Below, in pieces: positions 46,979 to 58,518 of a DNA stretch of 61,114 bases; position 1 is the first letter of the stretch, and each line of letters starts with the position of its first letter. Below the pieces are notes generated by a model that was given only the letters and a program-made list of their open reading frames with translations, was not told the DNA's origin and made no database searches. Location: assembly GCA_040357565.1 (NCBI GenBank), contig JBDODJ010000065.1; one strand, given 5' to 3'. Origin of the DNA: Cercozoa sp. M6MM. Taxonomy: Eukaryota > Endomyxa: Ascetosporea. The position numbers and the translations under genes are program-made.

Positions 46979-49900
46979 ATGTTTGCGCCCAGAACAGCAG
47001 CACTGCGCGTTAGAGCGACCTCGAGGCAGAATGTCGGTGCGGTGCGCCGTTCTGTGTCGCTCTCGCCGGCGGACACGGCGTTGAATGCCTGGTTCTGGAG
47101 CGACGGCATCCGCGCGGACATCCGCGATCCTGCGTGGGAGAAGTGTATCCACCAGGTGGCGAGCCAGACCGCCAACTGTTCGAGCGAAATGCTGGCCCTG
47201 AGCGCCACCAGACTGCTCACCGACAAGCGCGCCGTCGACTTTTCTTCCTGTGCGTTTCTTGTGACGTTTTGTGACGTTTCTTCTGCGATGTTTCTTGTGT
47301 GGCGTTATTTAGCGGCGTTTCTTGTGTAGTCTTGAAGCTGCTAGCGAAGAACGCGTCGTCCGTGCTGCCGCCCGACGCCAGTCAGGAGGAGAAACGCGCG
47401 CGCAGTCTCTCGCGCACCGCGTTCGTGCGCATGCTGATGCAGATGGACGAGTCGTATTGTTGTTTTTTTTCTTCTTGTTGTTTTTTTCTTGTTGTTTTCT
47501 TTTTGTTGATTTATTTCAGCTTCTGTCTTTTGTTGTTTTTGGTTGCTTTTTGTTGTTTTTTGTTGTTTTTGGTTGTTTTTGTTGTTTTCTTTGTTATTTT
47601 TCTTTTTGTTGTTGTTTTTTGTTGTTTTGCTGTGTTTTCTTGTTGTTTTGTCTTGTTTTGTCTTGTTTTTACGAGTCGTTTTTGCTGGCGTGTTGTTTTT
47701 CTTTTTGCTTGTTGTTTTTTTCTTGTTGTTCAGTGTGCCATGTGTTGCAGGTGCACGAAGCGCAACGCGAAACGGATCGTCGAAGCGGCGGAGAATTGCG
47801 ACATGATCTTCCGCATGATGTGGTCGCCGGCAGAGGTGCGCCGACTTGTTGTTTCTGCGGATCGTTGTTGTTTTTCTTGATGTGTGCCCAGCAGGGAGCA
47901 CAGGAGACAATGTCGTTCGAGTGTGCGCATGACGTGCAGGCCACTCTCCTGCGACTGCACCATTCTGCCCTGCTTGTGCTTCTTTCTTTGGGGGGGGGGT
48001 AAAGATGGGGATGGGGGGGGGTAAAGACGGGGTAAAGACGGGTAGTTGTGCGCAGAAGACGAAATCCGCAGAGGAAGCGACGACACAGATGTTGCAACGA
48101 TGTGAGCGCGAACTGGTCGGTTTTACCCCCCCCCCTGCCCCCCTTTACCCCCCTGTATTCAGAGCGAGTTGCACGCAGTCGTGACAGCCAAGAAAGCGGC
48201 GAAGTTGAGCGACTTTGAACGCGGCGCGGCGGCGGCGTGTGCCGAGACACTGTGTCACTTGGACCTCTTGGCTCCGGACAGACGGCGTGTGCGCGTGCTG
48301 GCATCGTCGATACTGGAGGCACTGTCTTCCACTGAGCACTCGCTCTTCGTCCGCGCGGTTGAGAATCTACGAGGCGACACAGGTTGCCCTTAGCCCTACC
48401 CCTCTCCCCATGCTTACCCCTTACTTCTTGGTCCTAGATGACTTGAGTTTCGGCGTGAATTTCTCGAAGCTCAGACAGAACGGGGATGCCGGTGATGCAC
48501 TGGTATATTCTTGTATTTTTCCGACACTCTGGTCTGACTGACCTGTGTGTGACTACTGACCTGAGTGTGACTACTGACCTACTGACCTGTGTGACTACTA
48601 CCTGCATGTGCGACTGCACAGTGCCGAGCCGCACTGGACGCTCTGCGATCTCGCGACTTTGTCGTCTTTACCGAAGGTACCACGGTTTACCCCCCTTACC
48701 CCCCCCCCCCCCCCCCCCCCCCCCCCCAGCTATCGAGTTCTTGGGCGAGCCGGGCACGCGTGTGCCGCGTTTCGTTCCGCTGAGAGAGTTGTTGGACGAG
48801 TTGTGCACAATGTCGTAAGTTTTGCACCTACTTATATATTCGGGATCCGCGCGGATGAGGCTTGTGTGATGGTAGTGGTGAAGAACTCGATGACATTGGG
48901 GATGTGGCTGAGGCACTGCATGATCTCGTGCTGTCTGGACGGTTCAAAGCATCGCAGGTATCATTTTCTCACTTTCGACAGTCGAGTCACAACTTGGGGG
49001 AGGGGGTGCTGATACTGGGGTCACTTGCAGTTCAGAAACGTCGAGTTCGAAGCGTGCGAACTCATGACTCGATCACTTCGCTTCTCGCAGAACTTCCTTT
49101 CAGTAGCTTGCTTGCTTAACGCACTGCCTTACTTTACTTGCTCCCTATTGATCCCCTCCCTCTCCCCACCACACCTTAGCACTCGTGCTACTGTGCAGGC
49201 AGTGTCGACAGAGCGCAGTGCATCGGCCAAACTGGTGGATATGTGCCTCAAGGATCTGGTAGCAAAAGAATTGAGCCGGCTCAAAATATCGGGCTGCCTT
49301 ATTGAAACACCTGTCTGGACAGATAGCGCTACAGAGACATAAGGACACGAAGGTGACCGTGCTGGGTGCACACACAGGGTGTCTGCGCTACGTGCGGCAG
49401 ACGTACGAGCGTTTCCCGAGTCTGATGAACCGTCGCACGCGCGAGCACGTGCTCGGCGTGACGGAGCGAATGCAGCGGCACCTGCTGTCGCTGGAGCACC
49501 TGCAGGCGCACGCGGTGCTGCTGCGCGACGAGTTGCTGCGCTGCAATGCTGTGCTGCAGGGCGCCACGCTGCGTACGCTGCAGCAGACGTCGCACGACCT
49601 GCAGGCGCGGAACGATCAGATGCAGTCCGAGCTGCGCCGAGTCACGGCGAGTCAGAGCGCTCTGCGCAAGAACAACGACGTGCTCAAGCGTGAGAAGGCG
49701 CAACTCAAGTCCAAGTGCAACTCGCTGTCCCAGCAGTTCGACTCGGAGTTGACTGAGGACACCGAGTTGACTGAGGACACCGAGTTGACTGAGGTCACTG
49801 AGGGCTTGGATGAGGATTTGGACGAAGACTTGGACGAGGATTTGGACGAGGATTTGGATGAAGACTTGGACGAGGATTTGGACGAAGACTTGGACGAAGA

Positions 49901-50454
49901 CTTGGACGAAGATTTGGACGAAAGGACTGAAGAGGCCGAGGAGACAGGCACGGAGGAAGCGGAAGAGGAGGAGACTTTGGCAGACACAGAGGAGACTCTG
50001 GTGGAGGAGTTCGGCGATGTCCACGCGGACGAGTTTGGCTACGTCCACGCGGATGCCGAGTTCGAAGATAGTGATGAAGAGGATGAGGGGAAGGACGATG
50101 AAGACGATGGTGAGGAAGAGGATGATGAGGACGATGATGAGGAAGATGATGATGACGAGGAGGTTTTCTCGTTTGTTTCGCTTGGGTTGTGCGTGTGTAT
50201 TTTATGCGTTTCCCTTGTGTGGTCACTAGGTCACGGTCGAAAACCTGCACCTCTACTTGCCTGCCGAAGTCCCAAAAGAAATGATTTCTGCCATGGTGAG
50301 CAGCATCATGGTGCGTTCGGCTCTTCTCTTCTCGAATGAGACCTCATCTTGTGCGTTCTAGGGCGCCGACACGCCTGATGCCGACCTGGAACAAGCTGTG
50401 AACGAAGTGGTAGCCAGGCGCCGCGCCAAGCTTGCCGCCGAAAAAGCTGAGTGA
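46979..50454 (+). CDS. Unrecognised mitochondrial-type coiled-coil protein with LDED repeats
   Basis: ATG 46979 gives an Arg/Ala/Ser presequence (MFAPRTAALRVRATSRQNVG, AVRRSVSLSPADTA). Many short helical exons follow: CIHQVASQTANCSSEMLALS, LKLLAKNASSVLPPDASQEE, KRNAKRIVEAAENCDMIFRM, AVVTAKKAAKLSDFERGAAA, VLASSILEALSSTEHSLFVR, FVPLRELLDELCTM and STERSASAKLVDMCLKDL. A large exon from about 49325 starts IALQRHKDTKVTVLGAHTGC, carries a coiled coil (HDLQARNDQMQSELRRVTAS) and runs into the acidic repeat. The end is VTVENLHLYLPAEVPKEMIS, then RRRAKLAAEKAE. Helical repeats plus a presequence recall organelle RNA-binding families (inference only). One intron is a (TTGTT)n tract (47455-47735). Confidence 0.65.
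49739..49925 (+). repeat. Coding minisatellite: (ELTEDT) then (LDED)n
   Basis: Three near-identical 24-bp units (gag ttg act gag gac acc) pass into about ten 12-bp units (ttggacgaggat / ttggacgaagac), all in the frame of the surrounding gene. Third-position changes (gag/gaa, gat/gac) without frame loss show the array is kept as coding sequence. Confidence 0.9.
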
Positions 50455-50984
50455 GCAACTCATTTTGGACTGGACAATCGATTCGCTCCCACAGCCAACT
50501 GCGATTTTTATCGGCGCGTACCCGACCGTCGCTCCAGTACTCGTATTACCGTACCGTACGTTACGTACGTCATGTTAAGCTAAGGCTACCGTACGTACCA
50601 CGAGCACGTTCAAGCCAGGCAGGGTTCTTTGTCGTGTTCGATCAACTGAAAACTATCGCTAGCGAAACCAACGTTAATCACCAGATGGAACTGATGAGGC
50701 GTATATAAAGCTCCGGAAGTTCTATCCTGCATTTCGGCCAGTTTTTGTAGAAATTGATGATTTCCAGCGAACTGACGAAAAAACAAAAAATCAACTCCGG
50801 ACCATCCACGGTTGTTTCCCAAAGCTCAATTGAGTGCAGAAGCAACAGCAAGCCTTGCCTTACTCGCGGGACGTTCAGGCCATTAAATCGCCCCAAGAGT
50901 TGCAAACGACTGACAAGATTTGCAATCCTGGGATTCGTTCTTCAGTTTCCACAAGTCAGAGCCAGCCGAGCTACTTGGAAGAAA
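50455..50984. promoter_or_regulatory. Calreticulin upstream region with TATA-like box
   Basis: A 530-bp gap. TATATAAAG lies at 50702-50710, the best TATA match in the window and about 280 bp before the ATG. The stretch 50546-50600 has overlapping palindromes (taccgtaccgtacg, ttacgtacgt, taccgtacgtacc). An open frame from 50754 precedes the calreticulin ATG but looks like 5' leader. Confidence 0.5.
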
Positions 50985-52369
50985 ATGCGCATTCTGTGGG
51001 CTACATTTGCAGCGGCAACGTTGCTGCACGCACACACGACGTTTTTTGACGACTTCAGCACGTTCGATCGTGACTGGACTGTCTCGAAATGGAAAGGAGA
51101 CGAGCAAGGCGTCTTCCGGAAAGCGGCAGCGAACTGGCATGTCGGCGACGCGCAGCGAGGCATTCAGACTGCCGAAGACAATAAATTCTACGCCGCCGCG
51201 CGAAAGCTCGAGACTCCTTTCACCACGAAGGACAAGCCGCTGGTGATTCAGTACGCCGTCAAGTTTCCACAGGACATTGACTGTGGTGGCGGCTACCTGA
51301 AATTGCTTCCAAAGCTGCAAAGCGACGATGGATTGGGAGCACTCGAGAGCTTTGGCGGTGATTCTCCGTACGTCATAATGTTTGGCCCTGATATTTGCGG
51401 CAATACAAAGAAAACACACGTCATTCTCGCGTAAGTTGTATTCGCTATTTCTGTAAAATCGATATATGTTGCTTTTCATCTTGGACATTCAGGCACTCAA
51501 GCAAAGATGGAAAGCAACTTCAAAACAAGAGGCACATTGCTCCTGCCCACGATGTCTACACTGTACCGTTCTATTGCACCTCTCCGTAAGCACTGTACTT
51601 CAAGTTGTCTAAGATACCTTCAACTGGCTTCGCAGCATGTGTACACCTTGGTGCTACGACCCGACGAAACTTACGAAGTGCTGATTGACGGCGATTCAAA
51701 GCATTCGGGCCAGCTTCGAGAGGATTTCTCGTTTGAGCTTCCAGAGACAATGTTCGCTTTCTTCGGGCCAGCTCTGAATGCCCCGAATTATAGAATCTTT
51801 GGTGTTGCATAGTCCTGATCCCGAAGCCAAGAAACCGAGTGACTGGCCTAAAGCTATGGTCCCCGATGGAGAGACCGGTGACATGGTTCCGAATCCGGAG
51901 TTTGTGCCTTGGCAGGCACCGCGAATCCCCAATCGTACTACACGCCTCTCTGTCTGTTCTAGGGTACCTGCGTTGGACTTTGTTTGAGACAGCCGATTTC
52001 GTCAAGTACGACCAGGTGCACCATCACGAGATTCATGGCGTTGGAATCGACGTCTGGCAAGTCAAGGCAGGCACCGTATTTGAGGAGCTTCTCATCACGC
52101 ACAGCGAGGAGGAGGCGAAACAAGCGCGTGAAAAGCGCTTCTCGCGCGAAGCCATGCAAGCAGAAAAAAATATGAAGGCCAGCCATGTACTTCCCCTTTA
52201 ATTTTGTATCCAGCTCCTTTGTAGAAAACTATCATTCGGAAAGCAGGAGGCCAAGAAGGCCGATGAGGAAGACGAGGAGGAGACGAACGGTGACAGCGAT
52301 GATAGCGACATTGAAGAGAATGACATCGATATTGACGTCGACGCAGGCTCGGATCATTCCGACCTGTGA
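50985..52369 (+). CDS. CALR: Calreticulin with much reduced P-domain and HSDL end
   Basis: The signal peptide MRILWATFAAATLLHAH is followed by FFDDFSTFDRDWTVSKWKGD, DNKFYAAARKLETPFTTKDK, PLVIQYAVKFPQDIDCGGGY with LKLLP, YVIMFGPDICGNTKKTHVIL, HSSKDGKQLQNKRHI and YTLVLRPDETYEVLIDGD: the complete lectin globular domain. The P-domain keeps only one motif-1 (DPEAKKPSDWPKAM) and one motif-2 (PEFVPWQAPRIPN), where typical calreticulin has three of each. Then comes GVGIDVWQVKAGTVFEELLI and a short acidic tail ending SDHSDL. HSDL is a plausible HDEL-type ER-retention signal. Role: Ca2+ binding and glycoprotein folding in the ER; the short arm should weaken ERp57-type partner binding (inference). Five exons; the intron after PRIPN is very short (about 28 bp) and needs checking. 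Confidence 0.9.
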
Positions 52370-52899
52370 CCACCTCAATGTGACTGATTCATTCATCTTT
52401 TACCATGTTTTGACAAACTGGAGTAAGAAAAATGAACATCTGACACTGGCAACCCTAACGCCAGTCCGTCTTTCCCAGAGTGATTAAACCAACCTGGTGG
52501 CTCGGAAAAAAGAGTAATGGAGCGATTTAGGCCCAACTGGCATGTTTAGGCTGTTGAGCATATGCCACACCACACTTCTCTGCTGGGCTAGACCTTTTTT
52601 TAGAGCGATGCACATGCCAGAAGTTTTTTTAGCCGGTCCGATTTAGGCCCAACTGGCATGTTTAGGCTGTTGAGCATATGCCACACCAACACTTCTCTGC
52701 TGGGCTAGACCTCTTTTTAGAGCGATGCACATGCCAGAAGTTTTTTTAGCCGGTCAACTGAAAACTGAAGTCCAGCTAATCGCCAAAACGAGCTAAGTTT
52801 GGAGCGGTGTCGATATTCTGGGCTAGCCAAATTTACTGTCAGCTTTAGGCGTTTGAAAGTCCCTTCGTTCGTCTGTTCGTACATTTCGTCAGTCAGTCC
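52370..52899. other. Intergenic with tandem duplication
   Basis: A 530-bp gap between convergent gene ends. It holds the tandem repeat at 52523-52755 and otherwise no recognisable feature. Confidence 0.6.
52523..52755. repeat. Tandem duplication of a 116/117-bp unit
   Basis: Copies at 52523-52638 and 52639-52755 differ at only about three positions (one extra A, and T/C plus length change in a T run). Each unit contains ctggcatgt and, near its end, acatgccag as an inverted pair, plus an inner tggcat/atgcca dyad. High identity means the duplication is recent. Confidence 0.93.
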
Positions 52900-53421
52900 C
52901 TACTTCTCGGCCTGGTCCTGCTTAAAAGCGAGCTTGACCTCTGAAGATGGCTCCGTTGATGGCGCCTCGACGTGCTTCAGCGCCGAGCGGCCCGCAGGAG
53001 CTGTCACTTCCAACTGCACCTTCGCGTGCGTCAAACTGGCATCGGCCGGCTCTTCTACATGCTTCAGGTTTGCTTTCTTTTGCCCGGCCACTGCGACCTA
53101 CCAAGAGAGAGCACACACAAAAGAAGCGTAAACTTATTATTGAGCAGGTGCTGTTTCACTAGAATATACCTGGACCTGAGCCTGCGCGAGCGCTTGGTCA
53201 CTTGGACTACGCACGTGCTGCAGGTTCTTCTTGGGTGCCTTTACTGCGACCTGAACTTCCGCCTGGTGCAACGAAACGTTGGCACGCGGCTAAACGCAAA
53301 AAAAAACACAACACATTTTGGCTCTCGCATTTTATTTGGCCAAGCCAGGAAAATATACCTCGACGTGGGCGAGTTTCGGCTTGGACGAAATCTCACCAAG
53401 GAAGGTAGGCTTGCTGGACAT
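52900..53421 (-). CDS. Multi-repeat beta-thymosin (actobindin/ciboulot-type) protein
   Basis: Three exons: 53421-53359, about 53289-53170 and 53099-52900. The protein of about 127 aa starts MSSKPTFLGEISSKPKLAHVE and contains four thymosin/WH2-like modules centred on KPKLAHVE, KKNLQHVR, KANLKHVE and RSALKHVE. Each is followed by a short helix such as DASLTHAKVQLEV or QALAQAQVQ. The LKHVE core replaces the actin-binding LKKTET/LKHVET of thymosin beta. It ends KLAFKQDQAEK. Known role: binding G-actin, with repeats bringing several monomers together. Exon borders coincide with module borders (the second intron falls after AQAQVQ), as expected for repeat growth by exon duplication. Confidence 0.85.
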
Positions 53422-53915
53422 TGTGAGTCGTGTCCTGTCCTCGTTATTCTGCAAACAAAGCTTGCAAACAAGCTAAAAAGCAAAGGAAAACTTGAGCAAG
53501 TTTGTTCAGCTCCCATGAACGTGCTTGTCAACCGTGAGAAAAGTACCCTTAGTCGAACGGTACAAAGATCGAGGCTCAGGAGAGGTTTCTTTTCTTCCGG
53601 GTGGCACGGCGTGTGCTCGGGACGGTCGTGTCATTTGATCGATCAGTGACTCGACGGTCTCCTTTGTCGGTTACTGGGAACGATGCCATGAGCGTTCGAG
53701 CCAGTTCGTTAGTTGAGTTTTAGAGCAAGTAGTTCCTGCACCAGTCTGGGGTGGCTAGCTTTTTTCAGCCGTGATCGCCACTGCCACGTTTCGTTTGACT
53801 AAACGAAACGAAACGAAACTGAAAATTCGCAATTGTGCGGCACAGTATATTACATGACATCGATTGCGCCGACGCAAACGGAAGCCGTCGAGTGCGCAGC
53901 TGGTTCTTAGTCAGT
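53422..53915. other. Intergenic
   Basis: Contains cgaaacgaaacgaaac-type short repeats at about 53796-53819. No gene or regulatory motif was recognised. Confidence 0.4.
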
Positions 53916-54077
53916 CTAAATGGTATCATCGTGCTCCTCGTGTGGCCGATCCAGGTCGCTGGTGAGGTTGGGATTGAGGTCTAAGGAATGGTCAAGAACG
54001 AAAGCGCTCTCGTTCTCGCCGATGGCAGAGACACCAGTAAAGGAGTCATCTAGCCTGACTGAGCACAGGACGGATAA
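53916..54077 (-). CDS. Terminal exon of an unassigned minus-strand gene
   Basis: A 162-bp exon after the acceptor gtag encodes 53 residues and a stop: LSVLCSVRLDDSFTGVSAIG, ENESAFVLDHSLDLNPNLTS, DLDRPHEEHDDTI. Its composition is clearly protein-like and acidic. A preceding exon (about 54120-54240) would follow across a 41-bp intron. It may be an alternative or true 3' end of the kinesin gene upstream, or a small separate gene. The overlapping plus-strand ORF at 53920-54276 is less convincing. Confidence 0.45.
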   Translation of the reverse strand, partial: LSVLCSVRLDDSFTGVSAIGENESAFVLDHSLDLNPNLTSDLDRPHEEHDDTI

Positions 54078-54375
54078 CTACCTGCATAATAGCAGAGAAT
54101 ACAGACTGAGGAAAGTACCCGGTCTGCTGCCCGCCAGCCGCCGCTGGGTCGAAATGGACTGCACAGCAGTAGCAAAAAGCGTCAGCGGGCGCACTCGAAA
54201 GCAAGTTGATTGGAATGGTACAGTGTCAAGCCGGGCTTGCGCCTGCACAGGCGATTCCTGCAAGGCGCATTGCTAAGGCAGCGAGAAGTGGAAGGGGGTG
54301 AGAAAGCAAAGCATACTGTGTATGCCGGCACAGGTTTCGCCACCGCCCGTCTGCAAGGAGGAACCGTAATAACAC

Positions 54376-54472
54376 AGAGACACAGACACAGACACAGACA
54401 CAGACACAGACACACACAGACACACACAGACAGAGACAGAGACAGAGACACAGACACACACACACACAGTCA
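54376..54472. repeat. (CAGACA)n / (CA)n microsatellite
   Basis: Mixed acagac, acacaga and agacag units downstream of the kinesin stop. Confidence 0.9.
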
Positions 54473-54577
54473 ACTCGTAAGAGAGCGTACCGCAGTACGC
54501 GAGCAAAGGTGTTGCGAGAGCCCCGAACATGACGTGACTTGTTCGACTTTCTCTGTTGACCGATGGGCAGATTACAC

Positions 54578-56095
54578 TCAAAAGACACTCAAGAAGAATG
54601 GGGAGGGTACGGCAGAAGAAACGATGCTGCGTTTCTTGCGAAGAACGGAACGCGGTTGCGTCAGGTCAACGACCGGCAGGGGCGTCGTGTTCTCTGCCTC
54701 CTCGTTCTCCTTGTCCTGGTCTTGCTCCTCGTCGTCTGGTGCTGCACATAGAGTTGTTTCTCCCTGCTGCTGTCGCTGCAAACGCACGAGATGAAAGTTA
54801 AGTTTACTCCGACTGTGAGCGCCTCGACTTTCCTGACTCAAGTCGACTGCTCACAACACAAAGTACATGTGTAAACATACACACATAGAGATTAAACTGT
54901 GATGTACTAGTACCTCCGAAATTCGGGCGAGCCTCCGCCGCGGCCTTTCGTTTCGGTTTTTTCCGAATGGCTTGCTCTGCAGGGAGAGATGACAAGGAAG
55001 TACAACTTTAAGACACACAGACACACGGGCGCACAGACACACCACAGAATGAGACTATACCAGATACATTGGGTTGAAACGCCTCATCGTGCTTCGGTTT
55101 GTGCGCGCGGCGTTTTTTCTTCTGTTTGCGCGATTTCGACTGCATTGATCATGAGAATATCGACAGAAACACAGCGACATAACAGTTAGAGTGAAGCTTA
55201 CCCTTTCAAGTTTCAGTTTCTGCAGTTGAGCGTGCTGCGGGCGAGCATCATCGTCTTCAGCCCCTTTGGTGGCAGCACGCTTTTCCTGCACACACATAAG
55301 CACATGCGTCACGTCTCTAAGATACGAAACACACTTAATTTACTTCAATGTTTGTCTTCAGCCAGTCAGGGAAGTCAGTCTCTTTCACATCATCCACTAC
55401 TTGGTCCATCAGCTCGTAACCCTAGATAAATTAATCACGTCTTGGCCACGTTCTGCAACAACAGAGTTTGAAAGGTTGGTACCAGCAGATAAATATCATC
55501 TCGACTAAGCTTGTTTGAGTCCTTGCGCTTCAGGTCCTCCGTCGTCTCGTTGTCGTCAATCAGCTTGAGCAGTTCCGCTACGCCCATGTCGGCGTCAATT
55601 GCGTTGAGCACGCCGCGCATTTTCTCTTTCCGCGGGTGATCGCGAGGCGTCTTGCGCAACTGCACATGAGTGAATCACAGAAATTTGCACCTGCTGCAGG
55701 TTGGAACGAAATTGTCGGGTACGGACAGCGACCCCTTGTCGTCAACGCTGATGTAGTACTCGGCCAAGCACTTGAAGATGCGAACCTTGCGCCTGTGCTC
55801 TTCGCTGGTGGTATCACTGTCGCCGTCACCGTCACTGTCACTGTCATCGACGTCGAGCCAGTCACTTTCGCTGTCCTCGACACCGTCATCATCCAAGACA
55901 CCGTCATCATCCAAGACACCGTCATCATCCAAGACACCGTCAACATCACCGTATTCGTCTTTTTCCCGTTCCTCCTCTTGGTTTTCCACATCCTCCTTCT
56001 CCTTCGTTTCTTCTCCCTCAACACACTCGTAGTCGAAGGTGTGCGAAGATCCTGCAAACACGCAAACGTACGCTTCCTTCCTTCCTTCCTTCCTT

Positions 56096-56164
<69 letters not shown>

Positions 56165-58483
56165 AGAGAGTGTGTGTGTGTGTATGTGTGTGTGCGTGTG
56201 TGTCCGAAGCAAAATGCGTACCAGCCGCGCGACTGCGCGCAAACTGCGACTGCGGGTCAAAACGTGCAGTGAAACTGCTTGCCTGCATGCATTGTGTCGA
56301 CATATTATTGCACACTAGGAGACAGACACACAAACACACTCCACAAACACAGACAAAGGTACAGGCCGTGGAGGCGCCATGACAGACGAAGGCACCTGGA
56401 CTGGCGGGCGACGTGGCACCTGCGGACGTGCTTCGTCAGATACAGCAGGCGCATGTGTCGAAACTAGCGTTGTTCTGGTCTCCGATGACTGCAGTCGCTT
56501 CTGTTGCTTCTGCCGTGCAAGTGTTAATAGACCTCTTGCACAGAGAAAAAAGTGAGCCGTACGAGCAGCGCGTGAATGTTCATCTTGAGCTGATCCTTCT
56601 CACGCTCGATTCGGTCTATCGTCTTTTTTCGGTCGTCTAACTCTTCCAAGAGGTCGTTCTGCGTTTTCTGTTGTCAAACAAAAAGATACGCGCACACAAA
56701 CATAGATAAAAACACAAGCACACAAAATGTATATATATATACGCGCTATACCTCAGACTTTTCCTTGTCGAGCTGCAGCTTTAGTCTCTCAGCCTGCGTA
56801 CGCAGACAGTTTACAAACAGACGATATACGAGTCGAGATTCGTACCTCCCATGTCTTTTGCCGCTGCGCCATTTGATCGCGGAGCTCGTCCAACTGCTTT
56901 CTGAGCTCGGCATTCTGTTCTTCATTCTCGGCATTTTGTTTTTCAAGCTTCGCAAGAAAACACGGTTTGTGTCAAACATAACAGAGGTGAGCAATGGGCA
57001 GCGAACCTGTTGTTTGCTCTGTGTCTCACGCGCGCGCATCTTGCGCTCGTTTTCGAGCAAGCCGCGCGTTTGTTCCTTGTCCTGCAGTGACGGCACACGG
57101 CGGCATGAAAACAACAGAACGCAGGCAGGGAAACAAAGTGAAGCGACAAAGGTACGCGCTGCAGCTTGGTGACATCAGCCTCCAGGTCCGAGCATCTGTT
57201 TTCGAGTATGATTTTTTCGTTCTCCAGGTTTTGTGTGCCACACTCCTACAATTTAAGTGCTATCGCTCACTTGCATATGCTCATTTCTGTGTGTACAGTA
57301 CCTTCTTCTCCAGTAACTGGATCAATCGCTGTGTGAGCACGTGGTAAAACATAAAGTGCGTTAAAACACCAGGTCTGGAGCGAAAAAAATACCTCAACCT
57401 CTTTCCCCTTCTCGTCATGCAACAGTTCACACTTTTCTTTTTCTCGTTCAGCTTGCTTTTGTAACTGCGCTTGTTGTTGCGTGGCTGCGGCCAAGTTGAC
57501 TTGCAGCGCCGCAATGACATCGCGTTCGATGCCTGTCTCGTCTGCATCGTCGTCACCGTCATCACTGTCATCCTGTCGATCCTGTTCGTGACACCGTGTT
57601 GCGAGTTTTTCAGCCAGCCCTTGCCTACGAAAACGGCAGTGTCAGAACAACCCACATCAATGCAGTCAATAGAGGTGTGCAACATTGATGTGTAAACACA
57701 ACAAAAACACACAGACGCACCTCTGCTCGTCGGTCAAGCCTGAAACAGCAAGAAGCCGCGCAATCTTTCCAATGATTTTTCGCATGTGTCGCTTCGTTTC
57801 CGCCACTTCTCTATAGGGACAGATGTGACAATGGAGTGACAGACATAATAAATACCCCCCCCCCAGTCTACCTCTGGTGATGACGTTGTTGGAACTCCAC
57901 CACCTTGCGCACCTGCAACATGGTTCTTGCGACCGCTGCTTGCTGCCGTTGTTGTTGTTGGTGCTGTTGCTGCAGTTGCTCTTGTGCCGAGTACTGGAAG
58001 AGAGGCAGCACGGAAGAGGAACATGTGCAGTGGACACAACAGGCGAACGTGGGGTGTAGATACCGAGTCTGTGATACTTCGAACAGAGTTGATCTTTCTG
58101 GCGGTGCGCACCACTCTGGACAAATACAGAAACACAGCGATAGAAATCTGCAGATGACAGTGACAGTTCACGGGAGCGACTTACTCAACGCCAGTGGCTT
58201 CAACACCAAAGTTGAGCGAAAACTTCGCGCGGCTTGGATCCCCATCCTTCGAGACACATATGAGAGCCACCTGTGCTCAACACACAGAGTTTATCTCATC
58301 AGCATACCGACAATAGAGATGCACAGCACAGGCGGGTACCGAGTAGCCAGATTCGCGAACCCAGGGTTTCAACAGACCACTGAGAGTGTCATACGGCGTC
58401 GCCGTCTCAGATCGCGCTGATATATGCAAGCGCACATACTGATGAGCACACATACACACACACGCACACACACAGACAGACAC

Positions 58484-58518
<35 letters not shown>

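Noticed and set aside
47341-47910. Lys/Asn/Thr-rich 189-codon frame on the minus strand
   Set aside because: It is the complement of a (TTGTT)n intron of the plus-strand gene, i.e. low-complexity DNA.
53920-54276. 118-codon plus-strand ORF starting MVSSCSSCGRSRS
   Set aside because: The overlapping minus-strand exon has better protein composition, a proper acceptor and an acidic end; the plus ORF is kept only as an alternative.
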